From NCBI RefSeq assembly GCF_041146795.1, contig NC_135185.1:26533529-26597528 (forward strand): a stretch of 64,000 nt of DNA, read 5' to 3'. The stretch is from Maylandia zebra (lineage: Eukaryota > Chordata > Actinopteri > Cichliformes > Cichlidae). The position numbers and the translations under genes were made by a program. Numbering within the stretch: the stretch's first letter is position 1; each line of letters opens with the position of its first letter. Below the pieces are notes generated by a model. It made no database searches. It had not been told where the DNA came from and saw nothing but the letters and a program-made list of their open reading frames with translations. Shown in pieces: positions 35,467 to 50,730 of the stretch.

Positions 35467-38400
35467 ATGGGATGCATCCGGGCTTATCTGAAGAAATTAA
35501 GACGCAGGGTAAAGGTGGACCGGCTCAGAGAGCTTGGTCGACAATATCCAGTGTTCTGCTTCCTTCTGCTGGTCCTGCTTCTCTCCACTGTGCTTTTGAA
35601 CAGGTAACTAGTTCACTCTACATAGGCAAACCTGCAGCCCACTCAATTTCACTTCATAGCTTACCATGTTTTTATTCATTTATACCTCACACCTCCTTTT
35701 TACTACAGATATATTCACATTATAATGGTGTTTTGGTCGTTCCTGGCTGGAGTCGTCACTTTCTACTGCTCCCTGGGGCCTGAGTCTCTGCTGCCTAACA
35801 TCTTAGTCTCCATTAAACCAAGAATCAAGGTCTGTTAGAATTTAACTGAACAAATTAGGAGGATACAGCCTCCACACTCTGAGTGCCACAACTGATAGAA
35901 ATATATGTAATGTCTATCACTTGTTGGAAGCATGCCATTGCTTACTTATACATTGATGATGATGAATAAAAAGGCACAAAAGCAGCAGCAGTTCATAATC
36001 TTTGCTGTTGACTTTATCTTGTAGTCGTACCAGCAGGAGCTGTTTCCGCTGGGCCACAGCTGTGCTGTTTGTGGAAAAATCAAGTGCAAAAGGCACAGGT
36101 GAGTGACGTGGTTATGCTGTTGTGCAACGGTCGTAGACTGGACAGAAGCTGACTTGTGTTTTATTGAAACCTTATAACTATTTCAGCAGCAGTTATATAT
36201 TTAGCATAATAAATGCTTAATGCCTGATGTTGTTTACAGATTATCTGTGACCAAGTCCATATCACTGTGTTACTACGTATGCTATACATATATATATATA
36301 ACCTCATTACTGGGTTGACAACAATAAGTTACCTACTTATTAGGTCATGGGAGATTTAGCAATGCCATCTAGTGGCCAGACTGGATTCTTCTGTCTTCCT
36401 CTGCTGATGATACTGAATTTTTTCCATTTCATTCCTTTTTAAAAAAAAATTTCGTTCATATTTATAGACCGACTCTGTTACTGGAAAACTATCAGCCATG
36501 GCTTGACCTGAAAATTCCTTCTAAAGTGGATGCCTCACTCTCAGAGGTAATAGACATATTTGTTACACACGTCATTATTCTTAAATAAACATTAAATTAA
36601 TCTATCAAATTATGGCACAATAAAATCTATTGTTTTTATTTTAGATTCTAGAGCTTGTTCTGGAAAATTTTGTATATCCTTGGTATAGGTAAGAGTTTCT
36701 TGTATCCTTCCTCCGAAGTTCAAACTGTGTTGTGTCCTGTGAAGTGAGGGGACAGATTTCTTTTTCCTTTCAGAGACATCACAGACGACGAGGCGTTTGT
36801 CGACGAGCTGAGAGTGACCTTGCGTTTCTTTGCAGCCGTGCTGGTTCGTCGGACTCAGAAGGTGAAACTTAGACTCTATAAAGACAAAAAACTTTTTAAA
36901 CTGGTCTTCATCATTTTTAAATAAACTTGTCTCTCTCTCTTAGGTGGATGTGGCATCTCTCATCACAAAAAAGCTCCTTAAAGTTTCCATGAAGCACATT
37001 GAAATTATTAGCAAAGCAAGGCAGAAGGGTATGGCAGATATAATCACACAGAGCAGTTTGTTTTTTATTTCTTTTATCATAAAAATGTTTTTTGGTTTCT
37101 TTTCAGTAAAAAACATAGAGTATCTTCAACAAGCTGCCCTGGAGGAATATGGTCCTGATCTCCACGTGGCTCTTCGCAGTCGCAGAGATGAACTTCTCTA
37201 CCTCAGGAAGCTGACTGAAATACTGTTCCCTTACATCCTGCCGCCCAAGGCCACAGACTGCAGGTAACTGACTGCTCTGGAAGTAAAGCCCATGCACTGC
37301 AACCATAAATTTACCCAATTAAGTCACAACAGGAATGCACAGCATGATTCTTTATTGCTTCATTCTCTTACTTCCTGCTTCTGTATCTCGTCATTCTCTC
37401 AGATCTCTTACACTCCTGATAAGAGAGGTTTTGGCTGGTTCTGTCTTCCTTCCTTCGATGGACTACTTGGCTGATCCTGTGAGTGTAGAGTAGAAATCCA
37501 AAGCTGTTTTTTCCCTTGAACGTGTCTTTATCTTTGCCAGTCTAACAGGATATTTCTTTTATAGTCCTTTAACCAGTGCTAATGTGCAGTATTATGAGAA
37601 TGCAAATAAAAGACAAATCAAAACATTACTTACAGCGCTACACTTGAGTTTGAAACTTACTGACTGCTTTTTTGTGTGGTTTTTTTTTTAATTCAGGACA
37701 CAGCGAATCATTTAATTTTGATATTCATTGACAACTCACCTGTAAGTATATACTGGACTGTAACTGGCTGTCATTTACACTCACCAGTCACTCTGTTTGG
37801 TTCACCTTTCTAGTAACAAGTCAGGTCGATCTTTTGCTTTCTGAACTCAAATTTTTGTGGCATAAAGCAGGTTTGTTGGCTGGGTTATTAAAGATGGACA
37901 TGGTCAGCAGCAGTACTCAGTGTGTGTCAAGAAAATATCCCCACACCATTACACCAGCACCACCTGTCTGAGTTATTGGTATAAGGCAGGATGCATCCAT
38001 GCTTTCATGCTCTTTACATTAAATTCTGACCCTTCCCTTTAAGTGTCGCAGCAGAAATTCAGACTCAGACCAGATAATGTCTTTTGAATCTCCTGTTGTC
38101 CAATTTTGGTGAATCTTTGTGTGGTCCTCTGTTGCTGTAGCCCATCTGATTCAGTGTTCAACATGTTGTGCATTCAGAGATGCTGTTTTGGATACCCTGG
38201 TTATAATGAGTGGTTATTTGAGTTACTGTCGCCCTCCTATCCTGTCTGCTCAAAGCAGCCAGAAGTCTGGCCACTGTCTTCTGACCTGTGACGTCCACAA
38301 GGCATTTTCATGTAGAGAACTGCTGCTCATGGGATATTTTCTCTTTTTCAGACCATTTTCTTGAGATGGATGTGTGGAGTAAATCCCAGTAGATCAGCAG

Positions 38401-41400
38401 TTTCTGAAATACTCAGCCCAGCCTGTATTAGCACTAGCAACCATGCCACATAGAAATCCACTTAAATCTCCTTTCTTCTCCGTTCTGATTCTTCTTCCGA
38501 ACTGGCATAGGCATACCTAACAGAATGAAGGGTGAGTGTATCTTCTGTGAATTTTAAACGTGTATTTAATTTTTCCCGACTTGTTCACTCCAGCCTGAAG
38601 AAGCCACAGAGCCCACTTCAACACTGGTTCCTTTCCTACAAAAGTACTCTGATACTCGCAGCAAAAAGCCCTCAGTAAGTGTTTGCTTTCATCTAGGAGA
38701 GTGAAGTAATTCATTAAAAACCTACAAAAATTCAACTGCAAGCCGTCTTTGAAACAAAAGCCATCTGGCATTAAGCAAAAACCTAGTGACAATGTGTAGC
38801 TGGTATATGGGACAGCGTAAGCCTAATAGAAGCAGGAGGAATATAGCAGGCAATGCTTTATAGAGTATATTAATCCATTTTTTCCTGCCTTTGTATCAGG
38901 TGCTAAAGCTGGAGTTGAAGGAAATTCGAGAACAGCAAGACCTTCTCTTTCGCTTTATGAACTTCCTAAAGCAAGAAGGCGCTGTCCATGTCCTCCAATT
39001 CTGTCTCGCAGTTGGCAAGTATTGTTTTTTCTCTAAATTGTTAGTAGTTGTTAATCATTGTTGTTACCTTAATTACTCAGTTCTGTCAGTCAACAGCTTT
39101 TCATCACCCCATCTGAAATTATCAGGAAAAATTACCACTCATGGGTGGCAGAGTTAACCTATCACTGTGACGTATTGATGTCTGACTCTCTTAACTTCTC
39201 AGAGGAGTTCAACGACAGGATTCTGTGCCCTGAGCTGTTGGATTCAGAGAAGATGATGCTCCATAAGGAAGTGAAGAAGATCTACGAGACCTATTGCTTG
39301 GACGAGAGTGTTGACAAAATCCGCTTTGACCCCTTTATAGTGGAAGAAATACGCAACAGTATGTGACAGGAGTCATTATTGAAGTTAAAGTGTCTTAAAC
39401 ATCCTAGGTGTGCCTTAATGAGTATGCATGCTGTGTAGTATGCTAACTCGCTTGTGTGTTTTTGTTGAACGTCCTAGTTGCTGAGGGTCCTTATGGGGAG
39501 GTGGTGAAACTGCAGACCATGAGGTGCTTGTTTGAAGCCTACGAGCACGTCCTCTCTCTTCTGGAGAATGTTTTCACCCCCATGTTCTGCCACAGCGATG
39601 AGGTTAGCGCCCACACCTCAATAGAAACCACTAAGCCTATTGTCACCCAGCTTGATTTCCAGATTTAAGCATTTTCCTGTCTAAATTATGGGTCTTTAAG
39701 TTGAGACTGAATGATCATTCCTTAAATTTAGTATTTTTATTGTCTCAGATGTACCAAAACGATATCTGTAAAATGCTTAAACTCAAACTCAACTGGAATT
39801 TGTTGACTCAGACCCATTTTTCCATCCCCCCAGCTACCAACCGCTATCGGCCCTGTCATCAATATCAGACGCGCAACCGGCCAATGAGCCGGCGCTGGCA
39901 TTATGCCAAACTGCCAAGCTGAATTTCACCCCTCAGAAGCAATTTCATTGAATTCAGCTGGGTGGACCAGAGCTCAGCCATTGTTCAGAGCAGGCCATAG
40001 CCCTGTGTGAATAGTGTCTGGATAACAATGCGAGGTTATTTTCTACTTAGTTGCCACCCCTGTTCTTGCTCCCAAATAAACTGGGCATCAGTGGTTATTA
40101 TTGTTTAGGCATTAAGAGGTCAATAGATATGGCATGTTCCTTGAGTTTAGCTTGCATACTGTACCAGATTTTCCATATGTGTTGTTTGATTCCCGTGACC
40201 TTTTTTCCACAGTACTTTCGGCAGCTTCTCAGAGGGGCCGAGTCCCCTGCCAGAAATTCCAAAATGAGCAGGTAGGTTTCACTTTATGTTTGTGTGTAAC
40301 AGCATAAAAGTTTAGCATAATGATGCACAGGTGGACTTTCAGAAAATATAGAAACAGAAAACAGCGCAAACACAAATTCACTGTTAACTAAGATTTTAGA
40401 CACACAGTAAATTTCTGTGTTTTCTTCCACGTCCAGTTTTCCTGGTTTCCCTATTAAACGTACATAAATCCCTGTCCCTGGATATGCTATGAGCCAGCTG
40501 CGTCACACATAAACATAACTGTAACCAAGCTGTATAGAAGCAACCCATTTTCTTGTAATGCAAGTTATATTAGACCACTGCAGTATAGCTGTAACTGAGC
40601 TGAAGCCATGGATCGACTGTCATGTTTTCTATCGCGGGGTGTGGTGTGTACGTGGCCACGCGGCCCAGCCACTAACTCCTTGTGCATATTGTTCCAGAAA
40701 TAGCGTCAGTTTGGATGACATTCGGTGAGTACAAGTCGTCAGTGTGCTGATCAGAACAGTGGCTGGCTGAGTAGTGCTGCACGCAAGATTCCAAAAGACA
40801 CTTCATACTTAAGATTAAAGATGTGCTGCCTTTTTTTTTTAACAGAATCACTGTGCCCTGCCTGGGCCCGAGCCGTCAAGGAGGGCTTCAGTTTCATAAG
40901 CACTAGCTGATACTGCGATAATGATATATAATCTTTTAGCACTCATCTCATTTCACCCCTAAATACATGTTTTATTTGGTGAGTGTGCTGTAGCTGCAAA
41001 AAGAGAGAACACTGAGTAAACTGACCTTTATGAGCTAATCATAGCATGTGTCACCAGTAAGCCTATGAGCAGATAAAGCTAATAAAAGCATTATATCCAA
41101 AATGAGAGAATTAAAATGAAGGAAAACTCATTTTCTGTTTCATTTCCAACACCTGAAAGCAAACTTGTTATAAAGGCAGTTTCCAAAGCAGCATAAATTA
41201 CGCCACTCAAAATGATAGCTGGGATAGCATATAATTGCTTTCGCAGCCCACAATCACATGTGACCAGTTTCGAGGCTAACCTTCCTCCATACCTGCGATT
41301 AAGAAACCTTCTCCACCTCTGCCCGTTTGTCTGCCCATTACGCCCATCTGTGTATTTCCACCATCGTGCCTGTGTCTGTGACCGTATGTCCACTCTGATT

Positions 41401-44400
41401 CTGTGACCACCATACTGCCTGCCCTGGTATGATCCACGATCCGCTCCCTCCTCTTGCCCGTGGGGATGTGACCCTGTTCTGCTTATAGCTCCTGGGACTG
41501 GAGCCCCGAGTCCCCGTCCTCACTGTTCACCGCCTCTGGCAGCTCTTCACCTGCATCTTGTAACTCCCTCCATGCCCAGTCCACGTTCACAAACTTCCCA
41601 TATGGCTCGCTATCCCACCGCCACTCATCACCCAAGTAAGTCAGGGTCCATCTGTCTGTCACAGGTCGCTCAGTGTGATGTCATGCTATCCAGTTTCACA
41701 CCCATGTGACCCCAGTCCCAGCCGGACGCCTGCATGGTGGGGTCTATGCACGGGATCCTGTTTTAATTTGTCGTTTTGTTTCCTCCAGTCTTGTTTTTGA
41801 CACCGCAGCCACTTTTTCTGTGCTCGGCTTCTTGTGTAGTAGGCGTATCTCTGTGCGTCATGTGGTGATTTTTATTTTACGTGAGCAAACCGGCACTCAC
41901 ACAGAGCAACTGTGATGTTGTGTGCTTTTTATCGGTTGTCAGGTAACTGATCATCATCAGCATTTTTTACACCCTGAAAATATCCCCTCCAAGCTTCACA
42001 TCTGTTCATCACTGCTCAGTGCTTTGTTGTGTGTGTGTGTGTGTGTGTTTTTTGTGGCTCTGCAGCGCTTTACCAATAACGCAGGCATTTTATTGTGTTG
42101 ATTATTGTTGACTGTGAAGTTAAACGTTCTCATTGGTTTGGCTAGATTAGCTTTTACCTCCCATGATACAGATACAGTAAGCTGCTTCTTCTTCCCTACA
42201 GTCCCTGCTCTGTCACCTCTCTGAAGCTGCATGCGCTTTGCTGAAGCCAAGCGCATCTCCTCCTTTGCTCCGTGTTTAATAGCCTCCTTGTTTGAACTGC
42301 AGGAGTACGTCTAAGAGGGGCGAGTCCTTTGGGATTAGCCGCATTGGCAGTAAGATCAAAGGAGTGTTCAAGAGCACAACGATGGAAGGAGCCATGCTGC
42401 CATCCTATGGGCTGGTAGAGGGGGAGGATGATATGGTAAGGCACATCTAAAAGTGTCCTAAACATTCATTATAAGATGATGATAGTGTATAAAATAATGC
42501 TCACGTGGTGATAGTTGCTTTTTAGGGTTAAACTGCATGTCAAATTTAAAGCAGCGTGTCAAATTTATTAGAAGTAACTGCAAACAGAGTCTTCAAGTCA
42601 TATTGAGGGTCTCCTGAAGTGATTCCCACATGGGGGCGCTGGTGAGTAAAGAAAACAAAGCCACAGAGTCTATTAATTCTACCTTATGGGCAAATCTTCA
42701 AGGTTTTCAGTGCAATTTGCAGACTCTGCCGAGTTTGACAAAGCTTGTTTTTTGCTGATCTCTTCAGGCATAATAAAATATCTGTCTATTTTTCCAATAT
42801 TTAAATCCAATGTTTGGGTTCTGGCGTTTTCTGAGGTGGAGTCCATGAATTTGCCTGTTTTACAGTAGATAGTGTTGATTTTAAAGAGCAAGAGTTTCCC
42901 TGTGAAACCACAAAGATGACCTGCGAAAATGACTAAATATCTACCTTAAATGAAAGAAATTTAAAAAAAAGAGTGTCAGATGAATGAAAATCCGCTAGTT
43001 TAAGAGCTTTTGTAAATTTATATTGATGTGACTTCAAACACAGTCTGTTACAGCACTTTACTGTCTTCACTCTGTTAATTCCTTGTTCGGCATTTATTGT
43101 AAAGGGATATCCTGTGTATACGTTGCACTTCCCTTACTTGTGGTCAGGTCTCAGTCACCTTTTTTTTGTTTAGTTGTCCCTGATCTTCGCATTTGCTGTT
43201 CAATTTAATAGTAATTTTGATAGGAGTAGATTATATGGTTAAGGTAAAAAAAAAACATACACAAAGTCAGGCCTCTACCTTTGTGTGTTTTGCAGCATAA
43301 AAGTGGTCGTGTTGTTCATCTATCGTGTACTCTGCAAAGCCTTGACCTCAACCACTCTCACTTCCTTCTATTCAAGGTGGAGGAAGCCATGATGGTGCTG
43401 GAAGATGACCCCCCTATGGAGGCGGCCTCCACCCCGAGCACCCCGCGAAACCTCTCAGCCTGGAACATCACAATCCCGTACATTGATTTCTACGATGACG
43501 ACGTAAAGAGGGAGCGCATTCCAGTGTTTTGTATTGATGTAGAGCGCAATGACCGGAAGGCAGGTGAGGCTGTGCGGACCTTCATTAAAGCGTACTTGTA
43601 AATAATCTGTAATACTATTAGGTAACCATTAACTAGTGTGACGAGCTGTTTTGGTTTGGGGTCATTAATTAAACCTTGTTGTTTTACTCTCTGCAGTCGG
43701 ACATGAGACTGAGCACTGGTCTGTGTACAGGAGATATTTGGAGTTCTATGTCCTAGAGTCAAAGCTCACCGAGTTTCATGGTAGGTTTTCTACATAATGC
43801 TAATTTAGAGCACCTGTGCACTGCTCTGTTTTTCATTCAAGGCCATCAGGAAGGAATTTTCCCATGAAAATGACGTCGTCGACTCCACAGAAAAATCCCA
43901 GATTATTACTTCCAAGTAAACTTACATTTTAGAAGCGAAGAACATTGAATGGGCCTGTTGCCTTATTTGGGGACTTGGAAACTACACGGCTGTTATGTTC
44001 CAGTTAAAGAGAGACACATTTTTAACACTTGTCTTTGTGAAATCTTACACCATTTGCAGGCTCATTTCCAGATGCGCAGCTGCCCTCAAAGAGAATAATT
44101 GGTCCCAAGAATTACGAATTTCTGACATCGAAGAGGGAGGAATTTCAGGAATATCTTCAGGTAGATATCTGCGCTTCTCTTGGCCTTTTCTTCTGAATTG
44201 CACTAGGCACGATACTCAGTCATGTGAAAAAGAAAGTTTTCAAAGGACTCCATGAAGTGCTGTGAAACATTGAGTACAGCCTTACTGCTTCCATAGAAAT
44301 TATGATGCTAATAATAGTCCAATCAAATGCACTTGATGAAAGGATCATGTAAGTGTGACCATCTCTGATGTTGAAATGCAAATGCTTTTTTAATGAGGTA

Positions 44401-47400
44401 GCATTTAGATAGGTGTAATATATACTGTACCTAGGCAATATAACAGGTTTTGATCAGCTACAATAATCACTTTTAAAAGTTTCATGCTTTAAGTAATTAC
44501 TGTGTAGCTACACTTTTAACATTTTGCTATATAATTTCTTTATATAATCGTACTATGATGATTGTAGTGTATGTATATATTTATGTCTACATGTACCCAA
44601 CCCTAATAATCATAAACATAATATACAAAAATGTGCATCCTATTGTTAATTTTAATAGCAAAACCTGACATTTAGCACTATGCATTTAGTTTATGCATTT
44701 TCTGCAAAATATATATTGGAACCTGATGACTTTCTAGTATTAATTAAAAGAATATTCTCCTAATATAAGATGTTTGGAGTAAATATAGTAAAATTGATGA
44801 ATATAACCTGGGGGCATCAAGTGTAATTTTAAAACGAACCTCAAATAAATAAAAAAAAAATACAGAAAATGTTTACTTCAACTTATTGCTGCTAGAGGTG
44901 ATTCTAAAAGTTGCTGAATCATGGTTTGTACTGTGAAAACGTCTTCAAATAACTAAATAATAAAAACTAAGAAAATGACTTTGAGGGGAGGCGGTTGGTG
45001 AGAAGGTTACGAACAAATTAGCTTGAAATACGTACGCACACACACACACATTGTTGAAAGGTTTTTGGGTGTAGTTTTCTGTGCGTATGCGTTTATCAAG
45101 AATACTTCAAATTAGGTTTCAGAAAAAAAGAAACATTTAAAGTCATCTTAATCAGTCTTAGTCAGTGGTTGAGTCACTTCTTGTAAAGAGAGAAAAATAT
45201 CTTTGTCGTTGCTTCATTTGGTGATTCTAAGAGCAGCTTTTCAAAAACACAGAGGAAAAAACTGAATAAAACACAATTCAGTCTCTGCAGTTGCTGCCAA
45301 GGTCCTTAAACACTTCAAGGAATAAAATTTGAGTCTTAACTGTTGAACATTTATAGAGAAAAATGACAAAACTCGGCAAGGAAAGATTTTTAAATGGTCC
45401 CCACCTGGAGGACCATCAGTACAGAATCACAAGAGACAACACAAAAAGCAGTAAAAGTTTTCACTGTGATGGATTACTTACCTTGAAATAAGTTTTTTCA
45501 AGGCACACCAAGAGGCTGCTTTGAAAGCTTGGGAATTAATTTAAAAAGTTGCAATGTTCTGTGGAAAGTAGTAAGCACTAATCCAAACTTGGTTGGGAGG
45601 CTTTATAAGAAGAAAAACCCACATAAAGCCCTTGAAAATCCACAGTCTGCTTTGTTCTAAAAACGAGTAAAGCACTTGTATCTGCTTACATTTGATCATA
45701 CACAATAAATCTGCAGTCCTGTGATTGATTTTCAGCTACAGAACAAATCTGTGTTTTCATTATCTGTTTACTTTGCAGAAACTCCTGCAGCACCCAGAGC
45801 TGAGCAACAGCCAGCTACTGGCCGACTTCCTGTCTCCTCATAGCATGGAGTCTCAGTTCCTGGACAGGATGTTACCTGACGTGAACCTCGGTACAGTATG
45901 AGGCACATTCTCTCTGACCTGGCTGCAGAGAATGTGACAGACGCTTTGTTTAAACAAATGTGCAAAATAGATGATGTTTAAACAGCCTGTGGAAATGTTT
46001 GATCAGGCTGACCTTGGGTTGGATGAGAAGAGATGTGTCTGGAAAAGAGGCACAACGTGACAGAAGCATACATCACTGAGATAAGGTTTTTTATTTTTCA
46101 CAGGTAAAATCATTAAGTCGGTCCCCAGCAAACTGATAAAAGAGGTGAGAAATGCATTTATTCTGGGACACAATATGTAGGATGTGCTTTGTGTCTCATC
46201 TTTCACAATACAGATGTTTTTAAATGTCAGCTTTGTGTTTTTGAAACCATAACTACCCAATATACATTTTGCACGTGTGCTTTTTTTTATGGCAGAAAGG
46301 GCAGCACCTGGAACCTTTCATCCAGTCCTTCTTCAATTCCTGTGAATCTCCCAAACCCAAACCCAGCCGACCTGAGCTCACTATCCTGAGTCCCACCTCA
46401 GAGAATGACAAAAAGGTTGGCAAGTGAGGCTTTATAGCTTTTTGACTGTCTGCATTGTTTAAAAGAGTAGCCTGAGGAGAATCCTGAGTACTGGTAGAGT
46501 CCTCCCTAAGGCTCAGTTGCAATTAATTGTTCCTGTTACAACTGTCTGATCAAAAGTCCACAAGCTGAGCTTTACAGATATACAGTGGGGAAATAATTAG
46601 ATTATTAGAGCCTCTGCTGAATTGGTGAGTTTGCTCACTTACAAAGAAACAAATCAGTCTCTAATTATTATGGTAATTTCTTTTTAATGGAGCGAGACAG
46701 AAAATTGATCAAAAATCCAGAAAAAAACATAGTGCATAACAGTTATGAACTGATTTGCATGTCGTTGAGTGGAGAAAGTATTTGATCCCCTACAACCTAA
46801 ACAGAATTTTGCCTCCCAGAGATTGGCTGCCTGCTCTTGTGGCACACAGATTAAAATCAATTGTCGAGACTTCTGATCTCAACTTATGTATATAAAGCAC
46901 AAATGCCAACCGAATGGATTTCCATCACAATGGGCAAGACATAAAAAGGCTGTCAAAGGATGTCAAGGACAAGATTGTCAACTTGCATAAGGCTGAAATG
47001 AGCTACAAGACCATCAGCAGGAAGCTTGGTGGAAGGAAGTGGCAACTGCCGGTGCGATTGTTCAGAATAAAAATAAAAAGACCATCAATCACCCTCGGTC
47101 TGGAGCTCCATGAAAGATCTTGCCTCATGATGTGAGGATCATGAGAGTGGTGGTAGATCAGTCCCAACCTACATGGGAGGAGCTTGTTAATGAAGGCAGT
47201 AGGGACCACAGTCAACAAAAACAACATTGGTAGCACACTACGCCGTAATGGATTGAAATCTTGTAGTTCTTGCAAGGTCCCCCCACTCAAGAAGTTACAA
47301 GCCTGTCTTAAGTTTCCAGTGAACATTAAAATGATTCAGAAGAGTGTCGGGAGAAAGTGCTGTTGGAAGATAAAACCAAAATCAAGCTCTTTGGCATCAA

Positions 47401-50400
47401 CTGTGTTTGGAGGAAGAGAAATGCTGAGTATGACCTAAAGCCTCCACCATATTCCCCACAGTCAAGCATGGAGTGTAAACATTATACTTTGGGGCTGTTT
47501 TCCTGCTAAGGGTACAGGATGTCTTCACCGCACTGAGGGTCCAATGAACGTGGCCACGCTTGGACAAGAACCTGCTTCCCGCAACCTGAACACTGAAGAT
47601 GGGTCGTCGTCATCGTCTAGCAACACAGTGACCCAAGACATACCAGCAAGGTGCCAAAAGAGCAGCTAAAGAAGAAGCACATTAGGGTCATGGAGTGGCT
47701 TAGCTGGTCTGTAGACTTTAGTCTTATAGAAAATCCATAGAGGGAGCTGAAGCTTTGAGTTGCCAAGCAGCAGCCAATAAAAGTGAAGGATTTAGAATTT
47801 CTGTAAAGATGAGTGGGCCAAAGTCCCTCCTGAGATGTGTGCAAACCTGGTGCCAACTACAAGCAACTTCTTACCCCTGTAGCAAACTTACAAATTGAGC
47901 AGGGGATTAAATAATCCCCTAAATAAAGTTTTTAAAGCAAAGACAGTGATTTTTATTGACTATTGATGGAACTGTTTATGCTGATATTTTGTTTCCTCTA
48001 GTGTTTATTAGATTCCTCTGTCTTTAATTAAAAGGAAGTTTAATGGGATTAAAATCAGCCAATGGTGATTCTAGTATTACAGACACAATAGAATAAAACA
48101 TCAGCACATGCGCTATTTTTGCAACAAATTTTGTGAAGTAGCACTTCACAAAATTTAAATGAGGTCTGACATTGCCAAGAAAGGCCTCGGGCATTTAATC
48201 TGAGAACTTGCCAGTGGCTGAACTGATGAGATCATAACAGCTTTTTGCAAGTGGTGCTTAAACAAACACGTCCACTTAACTTAACATAAAATCTGAATAT
48301 ATTCCTAAAAGAATAGGGACGTTACATATTTACTTTGCCAGAGTTTTGTGAGTCACTCATAACTGGAAATGCTCTCAGATAGAGACAGTGGGTGTTTGAA
48401 AGAGCTTCAGTCTTAAAATCTGACGCAAGTGTCTCACCCCCAGCTCTTCAATGACCTCTTCAAAAACAATGCCAACCGATCAGAGATGACAGAGAAGAGA
48501 CACAATCAGAACTACTTCATGGAAATGATCACCATTGAAGGGGTCTATGACTACTTGATGTATGTTGGTAAGTAGAGGTTTGGGGTTTTTTTTGCAGTCT
48601 GTTCTGCAGACACAATTTATGATGTTTCCTTTCCATGCTTAAACATAGGATGTGGATAGATTTGTACCAGGTTGAAATGTTATTGGAAAGTGTTTCAGAA
48701 AGGACTTGTTTTGCGAGGTAAAATACTAAAGTGAAATACTCCACATGTGCCATTTGTGGATCTGCTGTGAAACCACTTCTGGGTTGTGCCACAGCAGAGA
48801 TACCCTCTCTCGGCGTCTCCCTGAAGGCACAGGGACATTTCCAAACCAGCTGAGAGACACAATATCCACCTCAACTACTTCCATTTGATGCAGAGAAGCA
48901 GCGTCTCTACTCTGACTCCCTCTTGAATGACTGAGCTCCTCTTCTTATCTCTCCTCGCTTCCTTCAGAGGAAGCCCATTTCCACCGCTTGTCTTATTCTT
49001 TCATCCGTCTTGGTCTGTGTAGCTGACAGACGCTAGAACCATGAAACATATGGCTGAAAGTGCATGCTGCTAAAAAAGAAATATTAGGTCAAATAATTGA
49101 AAAATGTCCACAGTGTTAAGTTTACACCAAATGAGAAACCATAAGGTCGGCAAATAGGGGATGAGGAAAGAGAGATTGTAAAACACACAGTTTACACTGA
49201 TAGGGCATAACGATGACCACTGACAGGTGACGTCAATTACAGTGAGTGAACATTTTGTCCTGGAAGTCGATGTGTTAGAAGCAGGAAAAATGGGCAAGCG
49301 TAAGGATTTGAGAAAGTTTGACAAGGGCCAGAATGTGATGGCTAGACAGCTGGGTCGGAGCATCTCCAAAACTGCAGCTCGTGGTGTGTTCCTGGTCTGA
49401 ATCGCTCAATACTTATCAAAAGCAGTGAAGGAAGGAACAGTAGTGAGTCAGCAACAGGGTCATGGCTCATTGGCTCATTGATGGGGAGCAAAGATGAACT
49501 ACTGTAGCTGGAATTGCAGAAACAGTTACTGCTGGTTGTGATAGAAATGTGTAAGAACACGCAGAGTATTGCAGTTTGTTGTGTATGCATCTGCATAGCT
49601 GCAGACCAGTCAGGGAGCCCATGCTGACCCCTGTACAGTGCTGAAAGTGCCAACAATGGGCATGTGAGGATCAGAACTGGACCATGGAGTAAGAAGAAGA
49701 CGGCGTGGTCTGACGAATTACATTTTCTGTCACATCACGTGTATGTGTGAAGCTTCTCTGGGGAACACCGGACACCAGGATGCACTATGGCAAGAAGGCA
49801 AGTATAAACTCGCAGAAGCAGTGTGGTGCTTTGGGCAGTGTTCTGCTGAGAGACCTTGGGTCCTGCCATTGCTGTGGATATTACTTTGACATGTGTGGAA
49901 ACTGTATTCCCTGACGGCTGTGAAAAATGTATAGTATAGAAGTTTGAGGTGATGAATTGGCCTCTAAATTCCCCAGATGTAAGTCCAGTTGAGCATCTGT
50001 GGGATGTGCTCCAGTCCATGGAGGCTTCACCTCGCAGCTTATAGGACTTGTTGGTACGAGCGTCTATGCTTTGATTGTTTAAGTGCTGCGAGCAACACAA
50101 TATCAGACAGATGGTCATAATGCTGTACCTGACTGGTGTATATTAAAAAGATAGGTCATGTAGGTGATCAGTGCTCTCTCTCTTCTTCTTGATTTTTAGG
50201 CAGAGTCGTCTTTCGTGTCCCTGATTGGTTGCACCACCTGCTAATGGGTGGCAGGATCCTGTTCAAGAACACACTGGAGGCCTACACAGATTATTATCTT
50301 CAGTACAAACTCAACCAAGTGGTCCAGGAGCACCGGCTAGTCTCGCTCATCACCCTGCTTAGAGGTACACGGCCAAGGAACCGAAGAGAGTCTGCGTGTT

Positions 50401-50697
50401 TGTGAGAATCTCGAACTTTAAACAAACAAACTAAGTGAGGTTGATAGGTTTGTAGCTTAAACCTATTTGCTGAAACGTTGAAGACAATGTAATTACACAG
50501 CAAAGCAAGACACGAGTAGGCAAAGTTCTTCATGTTTCTCGTGCACGGGAGAGAACCGGACAAACGCCGTTCCTTCGCTTGACCCCAGTTGCTCTCGTCC
50601 GCTCTCCCGTAACACTGCTCTTTTATTGAGGTTACATGAATATACATAGGTTCATTAACATATGACGTCTACATACAAAGAGTACCTTGCCTGTGCG

Positions 50698-50730
<33 letters not shown>

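Noticed and set aside
40854..40905. Possible extra snx14 exon after TTTTTTAACAG
   Set aside because: No GT donor in a suitable place, and the frame meets a stop soon after.
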